Origin: Rutstroemia sp. NJR-2017a BVV2
Lineage: Eukaryota > Ascomycota > Leotiomycetes > Helotiales > Rutstroemiaceae
DNA length: 64,000 bases
NCBI GenBank assembly: GCA_002946415.1
Contig: NJPS01000038.1
Location: 434,001 to 498,000, forward strand
Direction: 5' to 3'
The translations under genes and the position numbers were made by a program. The notes beneath the pieces were generated by a model that made no database searches, was not told the origin of the DNA, and worked only from the letters and a program-made list of their open reading frames with translations. The first letter of the stretch is position 1. The number at the start of each line of letters is the position of its first letter. This document shows positions 47,322 through 59,587 of the stretch, one piece after another.

Positions 47322-48376
47322 TTATTCACGAAACGGTTGCACGACACGTGCCCCTTTGGAGACTTCCGAATAGGCCAACGGCACCGAAACTCCTATAGTT
47401 TTTATTTTCTTTGTAAGAAAAGGACTTCCATTGTTTTCCATTTCGTGAGCCACAGCACAGGACATATCGGAAGCTATTTTCGACTGCCACGGCTGCTCAA
47501 AGGCAAACTCATTCTCTATATTTTCCAAGCCGAATTGCTTGAACAACTCAGGGAGACGTTCAATCCATCTGCTAGTGTCAGAGAGGGGACAAATATATGG
47601 CTGCGAAGGGGCAGGAGGAAGATTCGGGCGGAGATTGCCTACCTATGATCTCTGATCTCCTGGATCAAAGTGAGAACCTTTGCAACATACGGTGACTGCT
47701 CGCCGTTTGGGCCTTCAGCAATACCACCAAGAGGATCAAACTCATCCCATTAGATATATCCTCCCAGGCCTACAATCATCAGTTATCATACTGTCAATTC
47801 CAGCTGCTGGAAAAAAGGAGTATCCTACGCAGCAACTTCAGTGCATGCCTGAGAAGTGCCGTCGGGTCCCCATTAGGCACCACACCCAGCCACAGGCGCA
47901 GGTGCACAATATCGAACGTCTCTTGCAGCTCTATCGGTGGCTCTGAGTTAAGACAATCCAGGACGTGTAGTGTGACGTTTTGGGGCAGATATTTTGCATG
48001 AGGGAACTGAGAGTCGGCGACATCGAAGCCGTGTAGCTGCGTTGTGTCCGGGAGCTGTTTGGCAAGGTCCAATAACCATATTCTATATGATAGATGTCAA
48101 GCCCGGATTAGAATCTCTTCTGCCAAAGGTCAAATCTGGAAAAGATGGCTATACCCTGTGCCGGTTCCAAGACCTGCAATCCTGCAATTCGTCCCAGTCA
48201 AAGGAACTGATGGATGTATAAGATAGCCTAGACCGTCTTTCCACAGGAAATGCTGTAAGTTGAGTCTTTCAATCGATTAGAACAAGTTAGAATTCCGCCA
48301 GAGAGCGATTGTGTCGTACTCACCGAATGGAAGAGTACATGTCCCGACTTAAGACATAGGCAGGCTGGTTATCCAT
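47322..48376 (-). pseudogene. SAM-dependent methyltransferase gene with a premature stop
   Basis: Exons inferred from phase and family pattern: 48376-48324, 48265-48155, 48082-47829, 47769-47643, 47568-47322 (263 codons plus stop). The conceptual product begins MDNQPAYVLSRDMYSSI, has LQHFLWKDGLGYLIHP, motif I as IAGLGTGTGIWLLDLA, FDVADSQFP and FDIVHLRLWLGVV. This is the layout of the fungal LaeA/TdiE-like methyltransferase group. Right after exon 4 begins, the conserved GGYIQWDE block reads GGYI-stop-WDE: TAA at 47752-47750 replaces the usual CAA (codon 146). The residue before GG is Leu where Pro is usual. Every other exon is open and in phase, so decay looks recent, or a sequencing error or readthrough is possible. 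Confidence 0.7.
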
Positions 48377-48860
48377 CGCTGTAATGTAATAGAAAGCACA
48401 ATACGGAAAAAAGTAACTGCTTGCACACAGAATGATTATGGAAACAATTTATGGGGGTTCGAAAGAAAAGCGAACCCGAAAGCTGCTTTGTAGCGCTCTT
48501 TGTACGAAACTTCCACTAATGATGTAATTTGAAGTATACTCGTACCCGGCACCATAAACCACCAGATGGGTTGTAGGTGTGATCTCCCGTCTCTTCAGGA
48601 CAGAACAAGCAAGCCGATTTGGGATAAACTATTGTAGCTGATTACTATAATCAAATAGATATCCTAAACAATCTAATATATTATAATATTTCATTATCCA
48701 AATGACTTTTGGATATTGCTGTTGGCCTGGTATTTCTACACTTGAAAGCCCGTCAAAGAACCCACCCACTCCCACCTCAAAGGTTGGTCGATTTCGTCAC
48801 TGGTGTGCACATTTTGCAGAATTGAACAATTGGATGCAGTCAAACACTATCATTATGTAA
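48377..48860. other. Intergenic region with MITE copy D
   Basis: 484 bp between the broken methyltransferase start and the Vps8 stop; the MITE at 48591-48748 fills a third of it. No gene. Confidence 0.6.
48591..48748 (-). mobile_element. MITE copy D (158 bp), with 5-bp flanking duplication
   Basis: Opposite orientation to the other copies. Begins CTCTTCAGGACAGAACAAGC and ends TATTTCTACACTTGAAAG; the arms pair over about 28 bp, with CAAGCCGA and GGCCTGGT cores. The interior carries TTACTATAATCAAATAGA and ATATCCTAAA, matching the complement of copy B, and TTATCCAAAT matching the family word. It is flanked by CCCGT at 48586-48590 and 48749-48753. Lies about 215 bp upstream of the broken methyltransferase and 112 bp from the Vps8 stop. 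Confidence 0.88.
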
Positions 48861-51800
48861 CTATCCATCTATCGGACATCTGAACTCTCTCCCGTCATGA
48901 ATACCCGTGGAAGCATTATCATCAGTCTGCATCGCCTCTAGACAACTCTGGTGATAGATATGCCTACAAGCCAACACAACCAGTGGTTCCAACTCATGTT
49001 GTCCACTCACTCCTTCAGCACCACCGTTCTCCTGTTGGTCTCGGACTTCATTGTGGCCATCCTGTGCTGTAGTCTCATTCGCGCCCTTGCCTTTGCCTTT
49101 ACCATTACGGCCCCCCTCTATCCTCGACAAGCTCTCATTCCCTGCCGGCGCTCTCTCTTTCCCACGTCCCGCCGTACCCTCTAAGACAGCCCTTTTATTC
49201 CTCCTCTTCTGTTCCTCTAATTCCTGCTTCTCTTCCCACTTGGAGAACACATCGCCTGACACCCCTGGACCCCAAACCCTGCGACCGCAAGCCTCACATG
49301 TCGAGCCTCGTGGTCTCCATCCCCTTTGACGTAACGTAGCAGCAGATTGAACATTTACAAATAGGTCTTTCTCGAGTAATCGATTAGCCAGGCTCAAAAT
49401 GCTCTCCTCGTAAGCATAGGCAGAGAAGACTGAAGCGAGGACTGCTCGTAGATCGCTTAAATTAGGAGACGAGATAGAAGCCTTGGTCAAAAATGCTCTC
49501 AGGATACGCAGGAAAGACAAATTAGTACCACTTGGAGTTGGAGTGGAAGTAGAAGTGATTAGAGCCGTGAAGGTTCTCTGCACTAAAGTTCGGAGTTGCG
49601 TAGCAAGCTTCTCATGGTCCACTGAATCAGACTTTGATATTTCCGAGTCGTCCAGACCGGGAGAGACTTTCCGTGTGATCTGAACAGCGATGTCTATAAG
49701 ATCTAGCCAGAGGAGTTCTTCTGGTAGAAGCTCAGTTTTGTTGGATTCTTTCTTCTTGTTATTCGTTGCGACTGCGTTGCCAGATTGTGATATTGATTGC
49801 TGTTGGCACAACCAAATTCCCACGTTGACATATTTTTGAAGGGCTGTCAGAAGATCTTCGACTGCTTCGCCTGTCTGAGTAGACTCCATGTCTTCCGCTG
49901 AGGCACTGAGCAAACCCAGTAAAGGTGGCTCCAGTTTCCTCAGATGCTGAATGAGACGGTCCATGCCTGCTCTCAGTTGGCCTTCACGAGCCATTAATAC
50001 TACAGCAGCGTCTATGACGCCACTCTCCTCCATATAGGGTAATACTTTCTCGAGGCGCAGATCTGATGCCTGTACCGTCTCTACGTAAGATGCCACATGT
50101 CCCGCGTCATATTTACACATCAACTGCACATATTGCTCCGTAAACTCAGTTGGCGATGAGTGCGTTCCAGGCTCTCCTGAAGTGGCTGCTGGTTCCATGA
50201 TGCTGTGTAAATAAACATATTGAATGTGCGACATCTCCGGCAAGGAGTCTAAAATTGTTTTATGTAGATCAGGAGCATATTCTTGGACCGTTTGAGCGGC
50301 CTTTTCTGCATCCACATCGACTAATTCGCTCGCATGTTGGTTAATAACATCATGCACTTCCCGAACTTGGCGTTTCGTCAACCCAGCACGAGGTCTTAGA
50401 CAGTCTGCTATGCAATCAAAGATAGACTCGCGGTCTTCATGATCGGCGAAGTATGTTTCTACAAGCTTGCTGTATTGCTTGTCTGCCTTATATGTGCTTT
50501 TCAGAACCCGGTAGAAACCAGCCTGCTGAAAGAGAGGTATTAAAGAACTCATATCTGTGGGGTGATAGACAGAAAGAAGATATTCCACACTGAGCTGGGC
50601 ATCATCGGCAAGATCCTCGCCCGGATAGTTACATAGACCCGCCAGGACCTTATGTAAAGCTGTACCAGAAAGTAGAAGGTATTGGGGAAACTTCGGTAGA
50701 TTGCGGGCGATGAACATGTCGAGATAGATCGTGTCCTCTGCAGCAAACTCGTTGGCATTCATGACCTCAAGAAGTATTGTGATAATGTATTGTCTGTTAA
50801 CAGAAAGCCCAAAAACATGTTCCTCGGACATGTCACGACTTGAGCCGCCGTTGACTGCTCGATCCGGTGTGTCGTTCAGGAAGGAATCTTCAAATGCCTC
50901 GTTGAGAGTACTCAGGAAGCTAGGCGCATCGAATTTGAGAATCATACGCAGATAAGGAAAGGAGGGCTCAGTCTCGTGGTTCGGTTTGGTGAGAAATGGT
51001 TTAGCAGTCCCTCTAGGCCAAGATATCGTCTTCCCAGAAAACAAAAACCAGTAGAGCTCTGCCTTGGCATTCATCGCTTCATGATCTTCAAGCTCTTCCC
51101 CCGTGGGATAGACCCGGCCAGTAAAGATATGTGACATGTAGTAAAACATCTTCTGGGCATGCACACCAAAATTGGGATCAGCCATGACGTTCCCAACTGA
51201 AAAATAATCACCATTTTGAACAAGTGGTATGAGTAGCTTCAGCAGCTCTATAAGAGGAGTCAGGTAGTCGTGCAATGCTTGGTTCCATACATAGATAAAA
51301 GCATCGTAAAGATTGTGTTGTTTGCAAAGTGTAGTAACTTCGTCGATATCCAGTGTTGCAGTATCCATATGACAGATCATCTCTTCTAAGCGGCTCTGGA
51401 ATCCCTTCACAACGAAGTGCGAGACCATAGCTTTAACCACAGTTGGGGGGACTGAGGTGATGCGCTGCTCTAGTATGTATGGTTCTAAGGTTTCGAGGAA
51501 GATGCCCTCAGAATCGCCATCTTCATACCATTCGAAAGCCACGTCAAATAGGAAGTTGACATCATCTATGCTGAGCGAAGCCTCAAAGCAAGCCTCCGCT
51601 AACTGCTTCAAATGATCGCTTGTCGCAGCAGGGTACTTTTGTCGCTGCCCAAAGGCAAATTTGAGGGACGCCGTCATGATCTCGACCAGTTTGTCGCGAA
51701 CCATAGAATGCCGCAGTGCTGTATCCTCCGGCAAGCCGATTGTAAGCTTGTCAGCATCGCCAGTGTAGTAGGACGTTCCTAGCTGGATAGCGCCAATGTA

Positions 51801-53761
51801 ATCGCCCTCCTCCATCAGTGCTATTAGCCGATCTGCCCAGTTTGATAGCGTTCCAATGGAAACATCGTTGAAGCCAAGAAGAAACATTCGGCTCTTGTAA
51901 GCCTTGAAACTCATGTAGAAGGCATCTGCAACTACGCCATGCATAGACGGATCTTCCTCGTCTAATTGCTCCACAAGGCTATGCAGTTGCTGAGAAAATA
52001 AGTCTTGGTGGTAGATGTGTTTGTGCACCAAGTCAAAAGCTTCAGTCATTCGCATCGTCACATCCTCCAAAATGATTAAGCGTTGCGTGATAGTCAATAC
52101 AGTTAGAACAGACCGACTGAGCCACTGCACAGCAACAATGGCCTCTTCAGCTTTCCACCGGTTGCGAGGCTTGAATGATAAGCTTGGTGGTTTATCTTTG
52201 TCTTCAGATGGTGTTTCCTCTACATCCAACACGGTCAAGATATTGGACCAGCAGTAGACCAACTTGACTTTGGAACTCTGGCTGCCATCATGAGGATCTG
52301 GGACCTTCAATTTTACAGCAGGGAACCATGCAAGACACCCACTCATGGCACTGTGAGCCGCTACTTCTTTTGGGCGAGAAGCTTTATGTTGGGTCTGAGC
52401 TATTGGGGTTGTAGATACAATAACAAGAAGGTAGGGCGTGAGCATTGCAGTAAGACCGAGCGTATCGGTCCCCCTCTCGATGTTTCCAAGCGGAAGAGGC
52501 GCAAAGGCCAAAACTGTGCTGGGTTTGCGAGGTTTTCCTGCAGTTCCAATATCATTGGGGTATCGGCCAAGTATTCTTGTGGTACGAACTGTGCGCCCGA
52601 CAGCACCCATCCCTCTCGTCGCAAGGTGCGAAAATGCCATTCCACGGTCGTCCGCCGATACTAGAGCGGTATGTCTCGTACCTAGGAACCCTAGGTGCCT
52701 TATAGCAATGTTAGGTGCATGGCCATCAGCACTGCGATTCGCTAACTGGGACGGCTCAAGAGACGGTATATGAAGGAATGGGCGAGCCGATTTTGCCGTT
52801 TCCCACGTGAAGATACTGCCATTTGCATGACCACCAGCGACTACAAGGTGATCTGCCGAAATGGCAATAGAAGTAACCGCCCCAGATTCAACGGCTAAAA
52901 ACAATCAGCTCAGGACTATGGAAACAAAGTCAAAATGCTTACCTTTTGTGCCAGGACCAATGATAGACTTGAGGTTTTGGTGATAATCAAAGATTAATAT
53001 TATACCTTTCGAGGTACCGAGTACTATAGACGCAGAGACTGATATACATGTTGGTGTTCCAAAATTACGCTTGCCGACCTCAGAAAAGGCTTGTCCGTTC
53101 AGTTTCTTGAGTTTCGTCCACCTCACGACCTCCCAGGGCGGGGAAGGGGTATCTGTGTCACCCGTGTCATTTAGAAACTGACTATTCATCGATAATTGGC
53201 GTGAATGTGGCCTTAACGAACTGGGGGACGATGCGCGGGGTACATGAAGAGAGGAAATAGATAGACGGGTGGAAAATCGTCTGTCGAATGGTCGAAATGA
53301 TGGCGTCGGACTGTCAAGACCAGGCCTTGAAGCAACTGACGGTAGAATACTACTCCCGGCTGGGGAGGATAGTATAGAGCCCTGCCAGTCCTTAGTTACA
53401 TGTCCCTATCCCAGCCCGATCGTCTTACCTGAATAGATGGGGTATCGTCTGGATTCGACAAGACGGAGTCAATGGGACTATCCACCCTCCGCGGAGGCGC
53501 TCCAAGAGAGCCATCCTCAGATATGTTGTCGCTGTTTAGAACCTCCCGGAATCTGTTCGTACCGTTCCCCAATCTCTGGGGGGTTATCATCCCCTCCTCC
53601 CGTTCTTCCTGTAATAATTCCGCAACCCGACCACCACTAGGCCGCGCTTCATCTTCTGGGAACCCATCTGGCGATACGTTCACAAAGCCATTCTCCGAAG
53701 AGCTGTTCTCATCCGGTATGTCCTCCTCTGCACCGATACCGTTTTCCGAAGGAGAGGTCAT
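48861..53761 (-). CDS. VPS8: Vps8, CORVET complex subunit (endosomal tethering)
   Basis: Three exons, 53761-53429, 53381-52943, 52894-48861; 1601 aa. CORVET binds Rab5/Vps21 and tethers early endosomes. The N-terminal 180 residues are disordered and Ser-rich. A WD-type beta-propeller follows (VTSIAISADHLVVAGGHANG, FLGTRHTALVSADDRGMAF). The Vps8 core has FLLGFNDVSIGTLSNWADRL near residue 620, then a long alpha-solenoid. The C-terminus is RING-like: CEACGRRVWGPG, a charged linker, ACRHIYHQSCLEAM, and a final FRCPIDG followed directly by the stop. The last metal pair is therefore C-x2-D instead of C-x2-C. Length and order fit Vps8 of filamentous fungi. Divergent from the GPALPP1-like gene, with 506 bp between them. 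Confidence 0.93.
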
Positions 53762-54267
53762 CGAGACTGCCGACTCTGGCGCATCGTTCCACCGACCCTA
53801 TTCGTTTGCGCCGTAGTCCGTGGACTCTCGCAAGCTGATTTCCTCAGACACACATCTGGCAATAGTGATTTCCGAAGGGTCAAAATTGGGCTTTTCGCGT
53901 TGTATTCGTATACATGTACAGCGCCAAAAATAGTGGTTGATAGCTACCTAAAGCTTGTGATAGGCTCACTCGCTTACAGCCCGATGACGACTGCGTCACA
54001 GTGTACAGGCTTGAATGCGAGAACAATAATTCACCTCAGGACACAATCGCAATACAGAAAAGCGTGGGAGAACAAACAACATTACGATTACTAGACATTG
54101 TGTGCAGAAACGGCACAGCAGGCACAGCCTTATTTCACAAGCTCGGAAGATAATTGGTCCAGTTACCTGCAGCCTCGCGTCACAACTATTTTCCAAGTCG
54201 CATCTGGAAGATCGACAAAACCACATCGACTTCTCAACTGCAACACAATCGCCGAGAATATTACACG
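53762..54267. promoter_or_regulatory. Divergent promoter, Vps8 / GPALPP1-like
   Basis: 506 bp between diverging start codons. The right part is CA-rich leader sequence. No motif I can name with confidence. Confidence 0.35.
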
Positions 54268-55389
54268 ATGTCTTCTGTAGGACCCCAATTACCTCCTCAC
54301 CTTCAGAAGCGCAAGCGTTCAACGGATGACGAAGAGCCTCCCAATTCACCTCCGCGCAAGCTCCAAGCGGCAGCCTCTCCCCGAGTTCTAGGTTCATCAC
54401 TACCACCTACTGCGAACCCAGATGAGGTTGATATCGAGAGCAGCGACGATGATGATTACGGCCCCTCAGCACATCCCTCCAAGACTGGAAAGTCAAATTC
54501 ACCCAGACCCAGAATCTTAGGGCCCTCTGCACCACCCAAGAAATCCTCACCTCCTCGAAACATCGGTCCTTCAATGCCCTCCAACAATCCCGATGAACTC
54601 GAAATCGATTCCGACTCTGACAACTACGGACCATCTATCCCCGCCGCCATCAAACCCTCCTTCCCCCCACGCAAACGCGTCCTCGGTCCCGCACCACCAC
54701 CCGCCCCCCTCTCCGAACGACCTCCCAACCCCCCCTCCGACTCCGACTCCGATTCCGACTACGGCCCCTCTCTCCCTCCCGCACCCGGCAGCGCCGCCCA
54801 CTCCGCACTCGAATCTCGACGCGCCCAAGAAGCCTCCGCACTCGCCGCCTCCGCCTCCGAACCCGCCAAACCACAGCGTCCCGAATGGATGCTCGCGCCG
54901 CCGACATCCTCCGACTGGACGTCGCGGGTGGACCCCACGAAACTCAAAGCGCGCAAATTTGCTTCCGGCAAGGGCGCGAAAGCGCCGGCCGAAAAGACAG
55001 GCGTCAGCGCGATCTGGACGGAAACGCCCGAGGAGAAGCGGCGACGATTAGAAGATGCGGTTTTAGGACGGCAAGACAGTTCCTCTGCTGGGAACGATGG
55101 CAATGGCGGTCGGGGTCCGAGGACCAAGGCGGAGAGTAAGAAGGATGCGGAGACGGATAGGAGGATTAGAGAGTATAATGAGAAGAATCGGGGGAGGAGT
55201 TTGTATGCGGAGCATGCGGAGAGGAAAGGGGAGACGATTAAGAAGGAAGAAGATGATCCGAGTAAGAGGGGATTTGACAGGGAGAAAGATATGGCGTTGG
55301 GGGGAAGATTGGGAAATGCTCAGAAGAAGGAATTGTTGAACAAGGCAGCGGATTTTGGAAGCAGATTTCAGAAGGGGAAATACCTGTGA
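54268..55389 (+). CDS. GPALPP1-like / DUF3752 protein, 373 aa
   Basis: Single exon; start chosen at MSSVGPQLPP, an ATG after a CA-rich leader (the frame is open further upstream but without ATG support). The N-terminal 180 residues repeat the family's short motif G-P-x-x-P-P (SVGPQLPP, YGPSAHP, LGPSAPP, IGPSMP, YGPSIP, LGPAPPP, YGPSLPP) separated by Ser/Asp-rich acidic stretches. The C-terminal half is the DUF3752 domain: RPEWMLAPP, WTETPEEKRRR, RSLYAEHAERK and a terminal FDREKDMALGGR with basic end. Human GPALPP1 is thought to be nuclear and is linked to RNA processing, but its role is not settled. The stretch 54600-55050 is very C-rich. Confidence 0.9.
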   Translation: MSSVGPQLPPHLQKRKRSTDDEEPPNSPPRKLQAAASPRVLGSSLPPTANPDEVDIESSDDDDYGPSAHPSKTGKSNSPRPRILGPSAPPKKSSPPRNIGPSMPSNNPDELEIDSDSDNYGPSIPAAIKPSFPPRKRVLGPAPPPAPLSERPPNPPSDSDSDSDYGPSLPPAPGSAAHSALESRRAQEASALAASASEPAKPQRPEWMLAPPTSSDWTSRVDPTKLKARKFASGKGAKAPAEKTGVSAIWTETPEEKRRRLEDAVLGRQDSSSAGNDGNGGRGPRTKAESKKDAETDRRIREYNEKNRGRSLYAEHAERKGETIKKEEDDPSKRGFDREKDMALGGRLGNAQKKELLNKAADFGSRFQKGKYL

Positions 55390-56231
55390 TGATCGGAAGG
55401 GAGTTGTTTAACATGGGTCAATGGCATAGGTTTTGTATGCTCATATTATACCGAAGAGACGTCGCGAGAAGAGAGACGTTGCTAGTAGATGTTCACTCAA
55501 CAGGTCTGGGGATCACGCAAGACGTCGATACAGACATCGAGAAAGACAGGCCTTGGGAAGACGTTGTAAGTTACTGGGCACTAAGTTTGCCATTTCACAC
55601 GAATATATAATGGATATATTTGCCAGGTATCTGCTCCCATCACTACTGCCAAGAATATACATAACATCGGTACCTAGATAGCCTCTGGTTCCCTTCCGAC
55701 TCCCTTCCTACCCTCTTCCCTCGCTTTCCTATACACTTCCTTCCATTAGCCATGTTCCCATGCTACCGATATCCGTCCCATAGGGAATCTATAAATTCCT
55801 CTGCTGCTGCCATTCCACGATAAAAAAAGCTAAGAACGCTCAGTGAAGCCAACCAGTGCCAAGCATTTCCTCCTACACCTCCCCGTATCAACCGAAACCA
55901 ATATGTAAAAATGAAATCGCTAAAAGAAACAAAGTCGTGATGTGAGACGCATAAATCGGATCTTCGTATGTACAATGTATGTGGTGTTGTGATTGAGGGT
56001 TGTAACAACAAACCAAGGACAACGATGTGGATGTTCATACCAAGTCCTTCGGATTTTCGAAGTTGTGGAGCAGAGTTGTTATGCATCAGGCGCCATTCGA
56101 GTATCTTTCTCGAGTGGCGCGAGACCGAATGCTCCCTGTTAACACCAAGGATGATGCTGCTGATTCACACCTGATAGTCAACACTACACCGATGTGAACA
56201 TCAGCTTGTGCGTGGATATAACACAATCATA
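55390..56231. other. Convergent intergenic region
   Basis: 842 bp between converging genes. A/T-rich and C-rich patches, no supported ORF. Confidence 0.5.
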
Positions 56232-57691
56232 TCACCGGACTCCTGCCTCAAGTTGAGAGGGCGAAGGTTCCGCTCCTGCCGGTTGCTCGGGGGTTGAGTC
56301 TGCTGCTCTGTTGCGACCAGGCAAGCGCATCGAACTAAATGGGTTTGAAATATGAGGTCTCCACCTTGTGGTTGTCGCAGTGGTGTTTTCAGCCGGTGTC
56401 GCGGCTACAGCTGGTTGTGCTTGTTCTTGACGAGTCCTCCTAGCACGACGCTCATCACGAACAGGAGGCTCGTATCTAGTGGCTCCAAATCTTCCTGGGA
56501 GCACCAAACGTGGGTTTCCTCGAAGACCAGTCCAAGTAGATTGTGGTTGTTGTGGCATGTTTGCTCTCGTGCCGTGAGATCTTCGAGAGGTACGTTCGGG
56601 CTCAGGTTCGCCCTCAGGACGTGGCTTTGGAGTGTAGTAGTCGGCCTTGCAAAGTGGGCAGCAAGCACGACGACTAGTCAACCAAGGGTCTAAACAACCG
56701 GCATGGAAAGCATGACCACAGGTTAACCCACGGACGTCGTCGTCCTCTTCTAAAGTATCAATACAAATAGCACACGTGTCTCCAGGGTTATTGAGCATTT
56801 CTGGTAGTACAGCATCATGAATATGATCGTCTTCCTCGTCATCCTCCTCATTTGCAACCGTAGCGTGCTTGTTATCCAGAGTACTAACGCTCGTTTGAAC
56901 CTGCTCTAGATGGTGATGCTCCTCTGTGCGCTCCTCGACAGTTACTGATGGATCACTCTTTTCCACGACCGTGGCATCCAGGCTCTTTCGGTCCGCAACT
57001 CCGGCCTGCGCGTTGTTTGCAGGTAAACTCGTAATCTCCTCTGTTTGCGATGCTGCTGTAGCTGGTCTAGTATTGATAGAATGCTTCGTACCAACAGGTG
57101 ACGTAGGCTCAGTATCATCAACCTCTCTCACACTTGCAGCTCGACTCGGGGGTGCTGTAATGCCTCCACTCGTCGGCAACCCTTCACTAACGCGCGCAGC
57201 GACCCAGTTCTTGTATTTTATTAGCGGGAATCGTTCGTTGACTTCGTCCATTGTCATGAGCTTCTTTTCTCGGCGTCTGCGATGCGGCCTAGTCGCCATG
57301 TTCTCAAGATTGATAGGCTCGCCATCCTCACCAGCTCGCAGAGCTCTGTTTCTAGCATTGTATCGGAAGCAGTATTTCACACCCACAATGATCCTTTTAG
57401 TCTGTTAGTGGCCAACCGGCTCCTTCCAACAGACACTGCTTACCATAAGTTCGTGAAAACGACGCCGAATCCTAACGCAACAAAAAACAACAAAGGTGAG
57501 CTCGTCGGGCTATTGCTCGAGCCTGATGATGTTGATGTCGTTGGCGCTGGAGATGCTGATGTTGTGGTAGATGGAAGCGTCGACAACGACATGACTGAAG
57601 TTGCGCCGGGTGAATCGGTCGTTTGGCGCTCTTGCAGACTTCGCTCAGCAATCTTCAAAGCCTCTACCAGCATGTCATTCACGAGTGTCAT
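56232..57691 (-). CDS. Membrane-anchored RING-H2 E3 ubiquitin ligase
   Basis: Two exons, 57691-57444 and 57393-56232; 469 aa. A Ser/Thr-rich N-terminus (about 62 residues) leads to one membrane span formed across the splice site (LLFFVALGFGVVFTNLW then IIVGVKYCF), followed by a basic region. The RING-H2 finger near residues 255-297 is complete: CAICIDTLEEDD, TCGHAFHAGCLDPWL, and CCPLCKADYY, giving the C3H2C3 set. The tail is Pro/Arg/Thr-rich and disordered. This layout (short lumenal end, one span, cytosolic RING) fits ligases of the endomembrane system such as the yeast Asr1/Tul1-like or plant ATL-type classes; the compartment and substrate are not visible. Confidence 0.88.
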
Positions 57692-59130
57692 TTTGAATAA
57701 TGTATCTTTCCGATGAAAGCGAGCGGCGCAGATAATCCAATCCTCCGGTCACTGCGAGCGGTTGGGCTTTTTCAGGTCGGATAGTGGATCAGATAGGATT
57801 ATGGATCGCCACTATCGTGAAATAATTAAAACTGAATTTGGATCGCAACTCATTTGTAAATCGCTGGTAGTCGAATTATGGGAAATGGCTACCTCAATGG
57901 CGACTTTCAAACGGTACGACGGAAGCGGTTGTAAAGTGTATGTTGAAGTGAATATAGGATTTAGTGGGTTTCGTTCAATGGATGAATTCGAGAGGCTGCT
58001 TAGCGGGTAAATAATGGGCGAAGGCTGGAGAAAAGACGGGGTCAGCGGCGACAGCGGGTTATCGTCGAACTGGCTGGACCAATGATGGGAGTCTCCTAAT
58101 CTTCTTCGACTGAATCCTTGGGAAAGATGATGCAGTGAATAATAAGGTGGTTGAGTATAAATGGTTTGGCTTCACCTTCGAATGTTTTTGTTGTTGATCA
58201 GTTCAGATTATACTCGTACCAAAGATAATAGCGAATGGTAGGCGATAATTAACGACAGGAATTTCTTGTATTGCTGTGCGAAGCTGCACCAAGTAACCTT
58301 GCTCAGGATCTCGTTCTCATGCACGTTGAGTGGAGAGAAATAATGATGGAGGGGTGGGGGGGAGAGGAGGAGAAAATGAGGAGAAAAGCAAGCAAGGCGA
58401 GAGAACAAAGGAAAGGAAAAGATTGTAGGCGACTACGATTGACAAATGGTCCGGTTTTTGCTCCGAATCGAACGTTGGCAGCACGGCACGGCACTGCAAT
58501 GGCGATTATTGTTATTTGGAATTGGGATTCCAACGGTCGCAGCAAGTCTGACATAGAAGTAAATAGTTGGGTGGGCGAGATAGGTGAGAGTAAGAGTAAG
58601 AGTAAGAGTACGAGACAGGGTGCGAGACGAGGGTAAACGGCAGGCAATCTGTCACGAAAGGGTAATCGGATCTCTCGAATCTGGAGGGGACTACGAAGCA
58701 CTACCCGATACTCAACCTTAACTACATCGCACTACATCGTCTACCCATTGGGGGATGGTGTGTATCTCGGCTTGTCTGATTGGGCGGGAAACACTTTAGA
58801 GTGGTTCGGGGATGTTTCCTCTGCAATCTGGAGCGTCTATTGAAAGCCTCTGCTGCTCTAGAGGAAGGGTGAGGGTCATTGAGTGGTGTGTCGATGCATT
58901 CGTTCATCCCAACCCCAAGTTTATAAAGGATCGGTGTTCTCAGCCTGCTACAACTGCGAATACGAACTTGATACATCGTGAACTAGGTAACTTATCCGAA
59001 AACATGTGAGACACTTGTGCCTCTGTTTCGCCGTATTTGATTTGTGCCGTCCCCGTCCCCGAATCCGTCGGGAGGAAGTAGGGAAGTGCATGCAGCTAAG
59101 GACACCATACCACGATCGCAAGCTACTCGA

Positions 59131-59165
59131 CACTACACGACACTACACGACACTACACGACACTA
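59131..59165 (+). repeat. 10-bp tandem repeat, about 3.5 copies
   Basis: Unit CACTACACGA repeated three times and part of a fourth. Confidence 0.9.
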
Positions 59166-59587
59166 TACTACATGTCTAGGTACATATCTATGTCCTGGTC
59201 CAAGCCTCAATGTCACCCACGATTAAAGACACCAATATCGTCGTCGGCTCATCGGTCATTTTCGTATCAAGACGTGTTTGAAGCTGTCGATCCTTGCCCT
59301 AAAAGACGGGGACTTTGCATGGCGGGCACGAATGTACTGCTGACATCACGCTTTCGTCCCTCCTCCTTCTCAAACCATCGATGATATAAATCCGAATCCT
59401 CCTGCTTAATCGACTTACGATGCCCTTGTGCGGCCCTGTGGCAACGCATAGCAGTCATCGAAATTGGATGGCCCTTACGAAGTATAAGCAAGAGCGCGAG
59501 ACATGAAGAGTTGGGCTGCTCCACGGATTAATTTGGTCTACCTAGTAAACAGTAAATAGTAACTCGGCACGACTTGGCTTGACTTGA

